NCBI RefSeq assembly: GCF_023206395.1
Contig: NZ_CP066149.1
Coordinates: 3,534,001-3,598,000 of the forward strand
Source of the DNA: Vibrio sp. ED004
GTDB taxonomy: Bacteria; Pseudomonadota; Gammaproteobacteria; Enterobacterales; Vibrionaceae
Direction of reading: 5' to 3'
Length of the DNA stretch: 64,000 bases
The position numbers and the translations under genes were made by a program. Below are positions 23,929-35,229 of this stretch, piece after piece. Below the pieces are notes generated by a model. The model searched no databases, had not been told where the DNA came from, and worked only from the letters and a program-made list of their open reading frames with translations. Position 1 is the stretch's first letter, and each line of letters starts with the position of its first letter.

Positions 23929-24351
23929 ATGAACAGAATGACATGGGTCGCGCTGGCTCCGTTATTACTATCAACGGCAATGATATTTCGTACTTTTATC
24001 TATGGAAGCCAAAGCCACATCGAAGTTATAACGGTGTCGTTGGTATTGTCTGCACCTTTGATTTTTACGTTTGTACTTGTTTTCTTATTTTGCCGAGATA
24101 ACGTTTCTGATAGATATGCGCTACTTGGAACAATCGCAATTTGCGGGCACTTATTTACAGTGATGCTCCATGTATTGTGGAACGGCTTTATGTTGGCGGA
24201 TGTGATTAACAAAGATGATTTAGGGCCAGCACAAGGCTATACCGGTTTGATACTTTGGGTTGGTAGCGTCAAAACGATGCTACTCGGCTTGGCTGTAGGG
24301 TTATGCCTTCATTACTTACCACGTTTATTTAGAAAGGCCGCAGCAAGATAG
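23929..24351 (+). CDS. four-helix membrane protein, left-arm copy
   Basis: Intact second copy of 44542-44964. Confidence 0.75.
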   Translation: MNRMTWVALAPLLLSTAMIFRTFIYGSQSHIEVITVSLVLSAPLIFTFVLVFLFCRDNVSDRYALLGTIAICGHLFTVMLHVLWNGFMLADVINKDDLGPAQGYTGLILWVGSVKTMLLGLAVGLCLHYLPRLFRKAAAR

Positions 24352-24355
24352 CTGT

Positions 24356-24819
24356 TTGGCTAGTTCGTTGCCTATAGGAATTGTCACCGTGTTTTATAGT
24401 AAGGAATTCAACAAGGGATTGCTGCTAATCCTTATTTCAATAAGTGCTTTCATTGTCATTACCTCTGATAACAACCCTGAGACATTAATCGCTCACGCCA
24501 TCAACGGCTTAATTGCTTTGCTCTTTTTCTCCATGACAATTGAAGTCAAAGACAATGTACTAAGCTGGTATTTCGGCTTTGGCTTTTGGCGTAAGAATGT
24601 CGAGGTGTCAGACATTGCAGAGACATCGTTCTATCAAAGCAAGTGGTATCAAGGTATAGGCATCCGAATGCTGAGCGATGGCTGGTTGTATAATGCATCG
24701 ATAGGTTCAGCGCTGAAGTTAAGCTTAAGCACTGGAAAGCATGTTTACATTGGTTGTAAAGATACGGATGGTTTAAAGCTGGCCTTGAAAACCGCTAACG
24801 AAAAATAACTCAAAAGTGA
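24356..24819 (+). pseudogene. membrane-anchored unknown protein, left-arm copy
   Basis: Second copy of 44073-44537. One A is missing from the run near 24805, so the left copy stops at TAA 24808 and loses the last five residues of the other copy. Confidence 0.65.
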
Positions 24820-24921
24820 TTTACGAGGCTTGGCATTTTTCGTTTAAGGTTTGGCTAATGTTCAGGTGATATGGTTTTGGGTCAGTGGTGTTGCTCAAAC
24901 CGTAAAGTATTATGTTGACAG
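24806..24921 (+). other. degenerate attC-like site, left-arm copy
   Basis: Mirror of 43973-44090. Keeps the VCR-like segment GGCTTGGCATTTTTCGTTTA and the TTATGTTG right end. Confidence 0.5.
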
Positions 24922-24928
24922 GGAAGTT

Positions 24929-25260
24929 ATGAATCAACAAGAAGCCTTTATAGGGTTTGCGGTTTATGGGGTTATCAGTAGTTTTATCTGCTTGTTTACG
25001 TTTTTTATTATCAAAGATGCAAAGTGCAAACAAACATTGTGGACTTTGCAAGCTGTTGTTTTTGGTATCTTCTTCGTTGGCTTTATCTATTGGTCTGGTG
25101 GTGATGGGCCAAAATTGTTGGTCTGGATTCCGCTTGTTATTTTAATTTCTATCTACAATATCCACTCTCTGAAATTTTGTGGTTCTTGTGGAAAAACTAA
25201 CGTAAGAAAAGCGGATTGTCATCCATTAAATCATGTAGTGAATGTGGTAATGCTTTATAG
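24929..25260 (+). pseudogene. zinc-ribbon membrane protein, left-arm copy, frameshifted
   Basis: Second copy of 43630-43962, one base shorter. The break near 25215 falls between the two zinc-binding CxxC pairs. Confidence 0.75.
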
Positions 25261-25319
25261 TAAAGCTAAGAAATATCGGACGTTTGTTCATTTTAGTTTC
25301 AGCCTTAAAAGGAAGTTGT

Positions 25320-25600
25320 ATGAATTTAGATAAAGCTAAAAAACGCATCGCAAAGCAGGTTAAAAAGGCGACAACGGATACCCAAAAATCACGTTAGCGT
25401 ATTACGGATCGACCAAAGATCTCGCAACGGAAGTCGCAGTTCAATTTATGCTGGGTGAGGGCGATGGTGTTCAAGAAGAGCGTTTTCTTGTGAAACCGAA
25501 ATCCGAGATAATGAGCTAATCCAAACGACGTTACTCAAGATAATCGAGCGCGCTAATGTTAACTCAGTGATTGAAGTTGAAGGCGTGACGGTTTCTTTAG
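25320..25600 (+). pseudogene. small unknown protein, left-arm copy, frameshifted
   Basis: Second copy of 43289-43570. Single-base losses near 25366 and 25487 and one extra T near 25593 leave the copy one base short overall. Confidence 0.65.
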
Positions 25601-25663
25601 TTGTCTTAGTATCAGTCGGTGCGTTTGAAATTTTTACTCATAATTTATCAAGGAAGGAACATT

Positions 25664-26095
25664 ATGAAATTAGCTCAGTTAAATATCGCTCTGGCTAAAT
25701 ACCCGTTAGATGCGCCGGAAATCAAAGAGTTTGTCGATAACTTAGAGCTGGTTAACGGAATCGCAGAAAGCAGTGAAGGGTTCGTTTGGCGTCTGAAAGA
25801 TGAATCTGGTGACGCCACCAACATCCAAGCTTTTGATGATCCTAATATGATTGTGAACATGTCGGTGTGGGATTCTGTGGATTCGTTAAAGAACTTCATG
25901 TTCTGCACACATCACCGTGATTTCATGCGCCGAAAGGGGGACTGGTTTCAGCGTTTACCTGAAGATACTTATGTTCTTTGGTGGATCGAAGAGGACCATA
26001 TTCCTACACTCGAAGAAGCGATAGAGCGACTTGAACACCTCAGAGAAATCGGTGATACACCGTATGCCTTCACTTTTAAAACCAATTTTACATAG
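25664..26095 (+). CDS. DUF3291 protein, left-arm copy
   Basis: Intact second copy of 42793-43224. Confidence 0.8.
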   Translation: MKLAQLNIALAKYPLDAPEIKEFVDNLELVNGIAESSEGFVWRLKDESGDATNIQAFDDPNMIVNMSVWDSVDSLKNFMFCTHHRDFMRRKGDWFQRLPEDTYVLWWIEEDHIPTLEEAIERLEHLREIGDTPYAFTFKTNFT

Positions 26096-26239
26096 TCAGA
26101 AGCGCCAAAATAGCGTTCGTCCAATCAGCGTTATGTTCCATTGAAATTAAAATAGGGTCATCTGTGGTGTGTGGGGAGTTGTTGATGTTGGATGGATCAT
26201 CGATAGTGTTTTCTGCATTTAAATTGATAAAGGTAAGTT

Positions 26240-26570
26240 GTGATTGAATTTAAAACGGTCGGTCTTTTTGTACTTACGGCGGTCGCCGAGATTGTAGGTG
26301 TTATCTGCCTTATCTTTGGTTGAGAGAAGACAAGAGTATTTGGTTATTGATTCCTGCTGCGATAAGCCTTGCGTTGTTGCTTGGTTATTGACGCTTCATC
26401 CTACCGCGACAGGGCGTGTTTATGCAGCCTATGGCGGTGTGTATATTTCTGTTGCCCTAATATGGTTGTGGCTTGTTGATGGCGAAAAGCCGACAACGTG
26501 GGATTTGGTCGGTGGCTCAGTAGCACTACTCGGTATGGCGATTATTATGTTTGGCCCTCGCAACGCGTAG
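26240..26570 (+). pseudogene. YnfA-family membrane protein, left-arm copy, frameshifted
   Basis: Second copy of 42317-42649, two bases shorter: one base missing near 26303 and one near 26380. Confidence 0.85.
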
Positions 26571-26604
26571 TGCATGCATTGAGATGACAGGAAGAGAATA
26601 AACC

Positions 26605-26820
26605 ATGGAAAAGGTTGATTGGCACAAGAATCAGATTGATGACAGTACCGTCATAACGGACAGCTACAAAACGACTCAAAACGTGCGTCGATATTTTAAG
26701 TCCAAGCTTGGCGAAGAGTTTAAATTTGACCGTGATTTTATGCAGTGGATGAACAATGCGACAGGATTGACTATGGGTGATGCCTTACAAGAGTGGGCGA
26801 AGCGTAACGATATAAATTAA
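26605..26820 (+). CDS. DUF6434 protein, left-arm copy
   Basis: Intact second copy of 42067-42282. Confidence 0.75.
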   Translation: MEKVDWHKNQIDDSTVITDSYKTTQNVRRYFKSKLGEEFKFDRDFMQWMNNATGLTMGDALQEWAKRNDIN

Positions 26821-26867
26821 TGGATTATCTTGTTGGTAAACTTATTTACCAGCTAACCAGTTCACAA

Positions 26868-26902
26868 AAATACCGCCGTAATCAACGGCGGTATTTTTTA
26901 TT
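26868..26902. terminator. bidirectional terminator, left-arm copy
   Basis: ATACCGCCG and CGGCGGTAT stem with flanking A- and T-runs. Mirror of 41987-42021. Confidence 0.85.
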
Positions 26903-26944
26903 ACGCTTATCGCATTATTCAGTAGATAACGAAGAGCAGTTAGC

Positions 26945-28435
26945 CTAGTTTACGCGGGCTAATTCAACAGTCTGCGTTTCACTCGCTACTTTCAATCGCC
27001 ACCTAAAGCTTTGTATACTGCAATCGTGGTGTTGGCTGTTTGAAGCTTGGCGGCCACTTGTCGATCTTGCATCGCTTTTGTTGTCTTTGTGCGTCTAACA
27101 CCGACAAGTAATCGACTAGGCCTGCTTTATAGAGCGACTTTGCTTTGCTTACAGCGTTATCGACGGCGGGTGGCTTCATCGATGCGCTTTTGGTTTTCTT
27201 GGCTACGGCCATAGGCAAACAAGCTTGAATCGACTTCTGCAAAGGCGCTGTCTACTGAATGTTGGTAGTTAAGCGCTGCAGAAACGGAACCTTGCTTCGT
27301 TCATTTCCACCATGGCTTCGCCGCGGCCACCATCGAACACATTCCAACTGATACCGGCAGATGCCGCCCAGCCAAATGAGTCGCTACTGAATAGGTCATC
27401 AAAACTTCCAGCCGTCACACCTGGCGTACCCGTTAGGAAGAACTTTGGATAGCGATTGGCAATGCTTGCGCCGAGTTCTTCGTTAATGGCTGCCATTTCT
27501 CGTTCTGCAATACGGATGTCTGGGCGTTGTTCTAACAAGTCAGAAGGTAAGCCTGTCGGAATAACATCGTTCATTCGCGGCAAGGTAAATTCACCTGCTA
27601 AACGTTGGTTCACGCTCGTAAGTGATTCGCCTAACAACACTGCCATGCGATTTTTGTGTACTTGCTCTGCGATTTCAAGTTGAGGAACAATGGATTCAGT
27701 CGCAGCAAGCATGGCTTTGGCTTGAGCAAGATCTAACTCCGAGCCATAGCCGCTGCGAACCACTTTGGTGACCAGTTCTAAAGTCTGCTTTTGGTCGGAA
27801 ATGTTCTCTAGTGCGATCGCTTTTCGCTCTTGAGCGCCACGATATTGCAGGTAGTTGTGAATGACATCGGCAGTGATCAAGGTATTCAAACCCGATTGGA
27901 ATATCTCGGCTTGTTCAACTCGAATCGTCGCCGCGTTGGATTGCTTATCGATACGTCCAAACAAGTCCATTTCCCATGCGATGCTTGCACCTAAGAACCC
28001 GCCATCGTGTTGCGCTTCCAGCAACGACATGCCCGTTGCTGATTCAACTGCATCAGAGGCGCCAAATACCGGGCCGAGTAGGGAGTCGTTCTCACTCAGC
28101 TGGTAGTTGTAATAACCACCACCAACATTCACAGTCGGGACTTTGAATGATTCGACTACGCTTTTGTACGAGTTGGCCATGGTGATACGCTCGGCGGCCA
28201 ATTTAAGTGGGATGTTCTGGCTTTGGACATCGGCCACTAACTGATTGAGCGTTGGATCACTGAACTGTGTCCACCAATGATTGTGCTGTTGGTTTTGGCT
28301 CACACCGTCTTGACTATATAGAAACGTTTCAGCCATGGTCGTTTGTGGTTCTACGTAATCAGGGCCAACCGCACAACCTGTCAACAACAAGGCGAGAGCA
28401 ATAGGAGCCACTTTAAACTTTGTTAATGGATACAT
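26945..28435 (-). pseudogene. outer membrane factor, left-arm copy, frameshifted
   Basis: Second copy of 40449-41942, three bases shorter overall. The main breaks are near 27070, 27170 and 27285, so about 385 N-terminal residues read cleanly. Confidence 0.9.
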
Positions 28436-28437
28436 GT

Positions 28438-31400
28438 TTATTGCTCCTTGTTGAATGAGGTTGTAGTGCCGCTGTTTGTAGATTGAGGCGTTGCATCAAG
28501 CACGATCACTGCGTCTTTGATGGCTTCCTCTACTGTCTTTTTTTCTTCAGTTCGATAGAAAAGCTTGTACAGCGCAGGCATTACAAACAGAGACAACACG
28601 GTTGCCGCAGCCAAACCACCGATAATGGTTGCTGCCATCTGGTCAAACAGTAGATCGCTTAGCAATGGGATCATACCAAGTGCCGTGGTGAGTGCGCCCA
28701 TTGAGATCGCCATCGTACGGTTCACTGTCGCTTCTTTGATTGCGTCAGACAGTGAGCGACCGTTCTTACGTTCGAGCTCGATTTGGTCCATCAACACGAT
28801 GCCGTTCTTGATGATCATACCTGTTAATGTTACAGCGCCAATCAGAGCCATGAAGCCGAATGGTTTATCCAACAACAATAAACTGAATGTTGCACCCGTC
28901 GCCGCAAGCGGTAGGGTGGTGAAGATGATCACTGGCTGTTTGAAGCCGTTAAACATCGCCACTAAGATAATTACCATCAACAACATTGCTTTAGGCAGTT
29001 GCTTAAGAATATCGCTGACCGCTTTATGCTCGTCGTAATATTCGCCACCCCATTCCAAGTGGTAACCATCTGGAAGGTGGATTGATTCAATTTGCTCTTT
29101 AACGGAGTTTCTTACTGCTGCGGGTGTGGTGTAACGACCAACGCCAGCTTGTGCAGTGATGGTTTTCACTCGGTCACGACGCCAAATCATGGTCTCTTCA
29201 CTGGTTAGCTCAAACCCATCGATGACTTGGCCGAGTGGAACGCTGTGTATGCCCAATAGAGAGCGAACCGGCAGAGTTTCAAGTGATTGAATTGAGCTTT
29301 CTGTCCCGCGAAGTTGAATCGTGACCAACTCATCGTTCAACTTCATACGACCCAACGGCATACCTTCTGACGCGCGCTTTATCGCGAATGCAATGTCTGC
29401 GCGGTTAATACCTGCAAGGCGCATCTTGTCTTGGTTAATGATAGGTTCTAACACTTTGGTCTTTTGACGCCAGTCGTCACGAACGTATTTGGTGTCTGGA
29501 TGTTGAGCAAATATAGCTTTCGCTTGCTTTGATAGTCCGTGAAGCACCTCGACATCCGGGCCGGAGAAACGCGCTTCAACACTGAATTTATCTGAGGTCG
29601 CCAGTTTTAAACCTCGGAATCGCGGATCAGCGTCAGGAAACTCTTTTGCTAGCCACTTGTCACCACGAGCAATTAGTGTGTTGAGTGATGGATAATCAAC
29701 AGCGTTAATCAAGATCTGGCCATAAGCAGGATCGAACGGTTCAGGCTCAATGGTTACTGAGAAACGCGGTGCGCCAGCGCCCACATAGGTTGAAATATTG
29801 GTCACTTCTGGCTGTTCAAGTAACCATGCTTCAATGCGTTCCATGTCTTGTGAGGTTTGCTCTATCTTCGCACCATTCGGAAGCCAGTAATCAACGAACA
29901 AGATAGGGCGATCCGCTTGCGGGATAAAGTTAATCGCTATGTTCGGAATTGCCAACGCGGTGACCAAAATAAGCGGGACGAGGGCAGTCAACGCTTTGAT
30001 TGGATTATCGACCGTCCAGTTGACGCTTTTACGGTATAAGCTCACTTTAGTGTCGGTTTTTGTTTGGTTGGTTTGATGAACATCCAGCACATTAGAGCGG
30101 TGAAGGTCATTGCTACGAACCAAGACAACAGTAGCGAAGACGCAATGATTAAGAATACTGAACTGGCAAATTCAGCGGCATCGGTCTTAGAGAAGATAAC
30201 CGGACTCGCACCCATAATCGCAATCACTGTTGCACCAAACAAGGGTGTCGCGGTCTCTTTAACAGAATCAACTGCTGCTGCAGTTCGGTCGATACCTTTG
30301 TTGATCTTCACGATCATCATATCGGTAATTACAATCGCATTATCAACTAACATGCCAAGCGCAAGGATAAACGTACCCAAAGACACACGGTGCAAATCGA
30401 TCGCCGCAATGTTCATGTAGATAAGCGTGAGTAGAATCGTCAATAGCAAGCTTGAACCAACAATCGTTGCACTCTTTAAGCCCATGAAGATCGACAGTAC
30501 AACAAACACAATCGCGACACTTTCAAGCAGGTTGCTTACAAAGTTATCTATCGATTTCTGAACTTCTTCAGGCTGGTTTGCAACGGTTGCGACTTCAACA
30601 CCCAAGGGCAGTGATGCTTGGAACTCGTCAACCACTCGATTGATATCGTCACCCAGAGATACCACGTTCACGCCAGAGACAGGGCTCATTGCAAGAGTGA
30701 CGGCTGGTACGCCGTTGTAACGGTTTTCCGTCATCATTGGTTCTTGGTAACCCATGGTCACATCAGCAATGTCACCAAGTCGAATTAGCCCTGTCCCAAA
30801 ATCACTGACACCACCTTTGATCATCAGGTTGTTAATATCAGCGAGTGAGGTGAACTGGCTAGATTGCTGAACACGAATGCGCTCACCGCCTGCCGCAAAT
30901 TTACCCGCATCAAACGTCGCGTTTTGTGTGTTGAGCTGACTCAAACCTGAGCCATCGATAAACCATACTGCGCTAAACGTTCGTCTGGAATATCAATATG
31001 TACTACGCGAGGTTGAACGCCATGCAGTTCTACTTTTTTTATACCGTCTACGGTTTTAATGCGACGTTGTAACTCTTCTGCATAAGTACGTAGTTCTGAA
31101 GGAGAAGCGTCTTCACCGTACACAGAGAAAAGCATGCCATACACTTCAGAAAACTCGTCTTGCACAATGCTGATCTGTGCTGTGCTCGCAGCAGCATTTT
31201 CATGTCTGATACTTTACGACGCAGTAAATCCCAATCTTGTGGCAGTTCTTTTGAATTCAAAGACTCTTTCAAATCGACAAATACCATCGACATGCCCGGA
31301 CGAGACAAAGAGCGCAGGCGGTTTAAGTTCGCCATCTCTTGAAGCTTTGTTTCTACCGTATCTGTTACCTGTTGTTCCACTTCTTCGGCTGAGGCTCCGG

Positions 31401-31554
31401 GGTAGAGCGTAACAACAACGGCCGTTTTGACTGTGAAGCTAGGGTCTTCGAGCTTACCGAGGTCAAAATAGGAGTACAGGCCAGCGATGACACTCAACAC
31501 AGTGAAGAATAGGACGAAGGTTCGTTGCTTTATAGCAAAGTCAGCTAAGTTCAT
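28438..31554 (-). pseudogene. RND pump, left-arm copy, frameshifted
   Basis: Second copy of 37327-40446, three bases shorter. Breaks are near 30059 (A-run in 'TKQKTDTK'), 30945 ('MAQVWSQLN') and 31190 ('MKMLLPSTAQ'). Confidence 0.9.
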
Positions 31555-31563
31555 GGTGCGTAC

Positions 31564-32673
31564 CTACAGATCTTTTACTTGGATTGATGAGAAATGTTGA
31601 CCTTCTTGCACGTACTGCGCGCCACTCACTACCACATAGTCGCCATTGTGAAGTTCTGATTCGACACACGCGGTATTCTTACCGAATGACGCCACATTGA
31701 CAGGCACAGAGATGGCTTGCGAGTTTTTGATGGTGAATACCTGTTCGTTGCCTGACTGGTTAACGATGGATGAATAAGGCAGGCAGAAATTGTCGCTGCT
31801 TTCACCCAGTTGCGTGGTGAGGGTAACCGCTTTACCTGGTAACAAACTGAGTGTGTCACCATGTTCTAAATCGTCTAGACGGTAGGTGACCGAATAGGTT
31901 TGTTTGATAGGGTGAGGGAGTGTAGAAATCTCAGTCGCATGACCAGTAATAGACTTCTTTGCGTGATACCAACTGATGGTGGCTTGTTGTTCGGCTTTGA
32001 ATTGATGAATCAGGTTTTCAGGCACATCAATGGTCACCTCAAGCTGCTCTGGCTTGTGGATAGTGAAACCGAAACACCTGGTAGCACTTGTTCGTATTGG
32101 TCGAAATTAGAAGAGGCAACCACACCATCGAATGGGGCAAGCAGGCGAGTGTAGCGAATCGAGTCTTTTGCTCGGCGTATGTTTTGTTCAACCACTTTTA
32201 CGGCGGCTTCGCTGCGTTCATAGCCGCTGATCGCTCGGTCTAAGTTCACGTCCGCAATTGCATTGTCATCAATCGCTTGTTTTACGCGAGCTAATTCGGC
32301 TTTTGCGAGTTTATGTGCTGATTTGGCTTCTAGCGCGCGAGCTTGTAATTCTTCTAACGCCACTTGGTAATCGTGTGGATCTAACTGAGCAATCGCTTGA
32401 CCCTTTCTCACGCTATCGCCAGTTTTGACTAACAATTCTTGAATGGTGCCGGGAACACGAAAAAGCCACACCTGCCGTTTCAACCGATTGAAGTTTGCCT
32501 GTGAAGGTTTTGCTGGCTTGTTGAGGTTTCGATTCAAGTTGTACAACTTGAATTGGACGCTCTTCCGTTACTTTGGCTGAATCGGCAGCTGATTCTGTAG
32601 AAACAGACTGATTGCAACCGATAAGAGGGAGAAGAGTGGCTGCGAGTAGAGAGTAGCGATAGATGGACATCAT
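31564..32673 (-). pseudogene. membrane fusion protein, left-arm copy, frameshifted
   Basis: Second copy of 36208-37317 of equal total length. Compensating single-base errors near 32067 ('VSVFTIHKPEQ') and 32458 ('AFRVPGTIQ') put the middle section in another frame. Confidence 0.9.
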
Positions 32674-32772
32674 GAATTGCTCCTAAATATTGATGGAGCA
32701 ATTCTATCGAGATGAAGTCTAGAGATAATCAGTGCTAACGGTATAACACTGTCACACTATTCATGACAATAA

Positions 32773-33363
32773 TTAGAGATTTGGTAATTCTTGTAATAAG
32801 AAATCAATCAATAATTGGCTGGCGTGGCTGAGTGCTTTGCGTTGTGGATACAACAACCAAGCTTCTTCTTGTTGCATGGTGTGATCAGGGAAAGATTGAT
32901 CAGTGAGCCTTCTTTAAGTTCTTGTCTCACCATCAATTGAGGCAATAACGCGATACCTCGATGACGGGCAGACGCACCTTTCACAAAACCGATACTGTCA
33001 CTAACAATCGACGGTTCTACCTTTACAACTTGGCCTGATATTTCCCATTCCTTATCAACATCACCACTTGGCCAACGGAAACAGACAAACGGAAATTTAG
33101 ACAGCTCTTCAAGCGTTGTAGGTTTACCTGATTTAGCAATGTATTCAGGGCTAGCAACGAAAATACGCTGCAAATCCATTACCTTACGCGCGACAACATT
33201 AGAGTCACTCAGACGACCGCCATGCATTGCAAGGTCTAACCCTTGTCGATACATGTCGATAAAACCGTTACTGATGCTGCGAATATCAAGTTCAATCTCT
33301 GGGTAAAAGGTCTTGGAATTTGAATAGGTAGCTTGAACGATGTCACCGGTTTCAGGTAGCAAA
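32773..33363 (-). pseudogene. LysR regulator, left-arm copy, 5' end missing and frameshifted
   Basis: Second copy of 35517-36108, which is the effector-binding domain only. The first 95 or so codons are absent because the repeat junction at 33363/33364 lies inside the gene. Additional indels occur near 32898 and 33328. Confidence 0.9.
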
Positions 33364-33465
33364 TAGTTCACCATTATCAGATTGCTGAATTCTAACTTCA
33401 TTTGCATTGACATTTAGTGATACCATTACAGCTAAAGTAGTCGTTGTATAAATATAACTTTTCAT
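33364..33465 (-). pseudogene. curlin-like protein, N-terminal fragment cut by the junction
   Basis: ATG 33465 with ribosome site AAGGAA opens 'MKSYIYTTTTLAVMVSLNVNANEVRIQQSDNGELF', a Sec signal peptide of about 22 residues followed by the start of a mature protein. The position, 14 bp after csgG, and the polar Q/N-rich start suggest a curlin subunit (CsgA or CsgB type), but no curlin repeat is left to prove it. At 33363 the sequence switches to inverted lysR DNA and stops after two more codons. Confidence 0.5.
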
Positions 33466-33479
33466 ATTAAATTCCTTCT

Positions 33480-34226
33480 TCATATATTCCACCACCCTAG
33501 TTCTAACGCTTTCTCCGTTATATCTAGAATAGACTGTTCGATTGCTAGTCGAGTTGCAACACTTACTGGTTCGTTATATGACCCTCCCATCTCTAATTGC
33601 ATTAAATTGTCATCGAAAATTTTGTATGAGTTTATTCCCGCAGACATGGATATTATTGTTTTCTTAGAGATACTACTGAGTAATATCTCGCCTGTTTTAA
33701 CTGATACAGCTCTTAAAGATACGGTCACGGTGTCTACCGAATACTCGCTAGACAGCGAAAAATCATTAAAGAAAAAACCACCAGCAGCCTGTTTGTTATT
33801 GTGGTCATAAGCTATTACTCCCCCAGTGAATACAATACTTGGTACTTTCAAAACTCCTAAACTCTTTGGGCTGACCGATACCGAAGCTAATTGTCTTTCA
33901 TCTAACATTTGGGCAAGAAACGTTCTGTCAATAACTTTATAAAGCTTCCCATCATTTAACCCAGAAAGCGAGTGCATTAACATAGAATCAAGACCTTGAG
34001 GAACAGCAGTAGAAGCTTCTTGATATAATAAGCCTTGTTTTCTTTGTCCTGAAAAGTCGGAAAAACGATAGACAGTTACATTCATGGGTTTAGAATGTTC
34101 TGGATAGATAATTTCACTATCAAATTTAACATTATTTTCCGTATATGGTTTTTCGACTATGTTTTTTTCTATGGAAGAGCACCCTATATTTAAAACAAAA
34201 GATAAAATAATAATTATAATTCTCAT
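33480..34226 (-). CDS. csgG: curli secretion channel lipoprotein CsgG
   Basis: 248 residues. A short signal peptide ends in a lipobox, 'LNIGC' (Cys 16). The sequence 'VTVYRFSDFSGQRK', the 'LNDGKLYKVIDRTFLAQMLDERQL' block, and 'FTGGVIAYDHN' with 'VDTVTVSLRAVSVKTGEIL' match the CsgG fold. CsgG forms a nonameric outer-membrane pore that exports curlin subunits. It starts 2 bp after the csgF stop, so the two are translationally close. The ribosome binding, length (E. coli CsgG is about 277 aa) and intact frame indicate a functional gene. Confidence 0.9.
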   Translation of the reverse strand: MRIIIIILSFVLNIGCSSIEKNIVEKPYTENNVKFDSEIIYPEHSKPMNVTVYRFSDFSGQRKQGLLYQEASTAVPQGLDSMLMHSLSGLNDGKLYKVIDRTFLAQMLDERQLASVSVSPKSLGVLKVPSIVFTGGVIAYDHNNKQAAGGFFFNDFSLSSEYSVDTVTVSLRAVSVKTGEILLSSISKKTIISMSAGINSYKIFDDNLMQLEMGGSYNEPVSVATRLAIEQSILDITEKALELGWWNI

Positions 34227-34228
34227 TT

Positions 34229-34666
34229 TTAATCTCCAATCCCTGGAACTGATAGTTCAATGTTTTGGTCTCCATTCTCACCCGATATGTTTATTGTTAA
34301 AATATCACCATTTTTTTCATAATCTAGGTTTAAGCCATCTGACACATTTATACTACCGCTATCTTGGTTATCATCGAAAATTGAACGTGCTATTTTTTCT
34401 GAAACTTGAGAATTAATATAGTTAACAAGAGTTCGTTCTAATTGTTTAGAAGGGCTATTTCTGTCTTCGCTGGCTTCTTGTCTTGCTATCTCTTTCAATA
34501 TTCTTTCTTTTTGTGATTTGTTTTTTTCAACAATTGATATTCTTTCTTTTGATGCGTTTACAAAACCAGGGTTGTAACCGCCAAAGACTGGGTTTGTGAG
34601 GCTGTAAGTAACTTGTGCTGAGTTAACGCCAAAAGAAAAAATTAGTATTATATATGGTAATTTCAT
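34229..34666 (-). CDS. csgF: curli assembly protein CsgF
   Basis: 145 residues with a signal peptide ending near 'GVNSA' (residue 17). The mature start 'QVTYSLTNPVFGGYNPGFVNASKER' contains the NPxFGG motif that in CsgF inserts into the CsgG pore. CsgF links secretion to nucleation at the cell surface. It is the first gene of a csgF-csgG-curlin unit on this strand. No csgE or csgD is found beside it; upstream is noncoding up to the lysR gene. Confidence 0.85.
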   Translation of the reverse strand: MKLPYIILIFSFGVNSAQVTYSLTNPVFGGYNPGFVNASKERISIVEKNKSQKERILKEIARQEASEDRNSPSKQLERTLVNYINSQVSEKIARSIFDDNQDSGSINVSDGLNLDYEKNGDILTINISGENGDQNIELSVPGIGD

Positions 34667-34723
34667 TTTTAATCCATTAACAATAAAATCAGGTAATTAA
34701 CACTAGCAAACGTAATGCCAACT

Positions 34724-34729
34724 ATTATA
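34724..34729 (-). promoter_or_regulatory. candidate -10 box of the csgF operon
   Basis: TATAAT on the minus strand, 57 bp upstream of the csgF start, in a very AT-rich stretch. No good -35 box is at the right distance, which would fit an activator-dependent promoter. Confidence 0.4.
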
Positions 34730-34782
34730 TATTTTTAAGTTGTTGTTTTTAAACAAATCTTTACAATTAAGTTGCTACCCTT

Positions 34783-34835
34783 ATGATTTTTATCAAATAA
34801 ATTCTCAAATTGAGAATTTATTTGATAAAAATCAT
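34783..34835. repeat. perfect 53-bp palindrome
   Basis: Two 26-bp arms are exactly complementary around a single A at 34809. Each arm contains the 12-mer ATTTTTATCAAA. It lies 117 bp upstream of csgF in the 563-bp noncoding gap 34667-35229. It lacks the GC-rich stem of a terminator. It could be an operator or a hairpin-forming site. Confidence 0.95.
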
Positions 34836-35108
34836 CATGAAATGACATTGTTAGGTTATTACAATAGGTGATTAATAGTGATTATTTGATGATATGTTAT
34901 AAAATACGGGAAGAAACTGTGTTCCAGAATACACTCCGAACATAATAGTAAACTTACTTACAGAGATTTATATCACTTTGTATATCTACTAGTAGTGTCG
35001 GCTTAATTATAAATCAGCGTTCATAGCACCATATATAGAAATTATTTTTTAGTCTGCATTTGTATTTACACCATAGGGTTTCGTTAAATACAATCATTAC
35101 GAGTTGTA

Positions 35109-35120
35109 ATTTTTATCAAA
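35109..35120 (+). repeat. third copy of the palindrome 12-mer
   Basis: ATTTTTATCAAA recurs here, outside the 53-bp palindrome but in the same intergenic gap, suggesting a shared binding motif. Confidence 0.5.
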
Positions 35121-35168
35121 AGAACCGCCTTCAAAAAAGTTATTTATTCAGATGAATATTTAGGTTTT

Positions 35169-35186
35169 GTATACCAATTGGTATAC
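35169..35186. promoter_or_regulatory. 18-bp palindromic operator candidate before lysR
   Basis: GTATACCAATTGGTATAC is a perfect palindrome 43 bp upstream of the lysR start. Position and symmetry suit a dimeric repressor or autoregulation by the LysR protein, whose usual site contains a T-N11-A core. Confidence 0.5.
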
Positions 35187-35229
35187 GATGCCCAACATAC
35201 TGTTCTAAAAACGATTCAATGCTGTTGTT

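Noticed and set aside
34783..34835. Transcription terminator
   Set aside because: The stem is almost all A and T, with no GC-rich core, and it lies upstream of csgF, not downstream of a gene.
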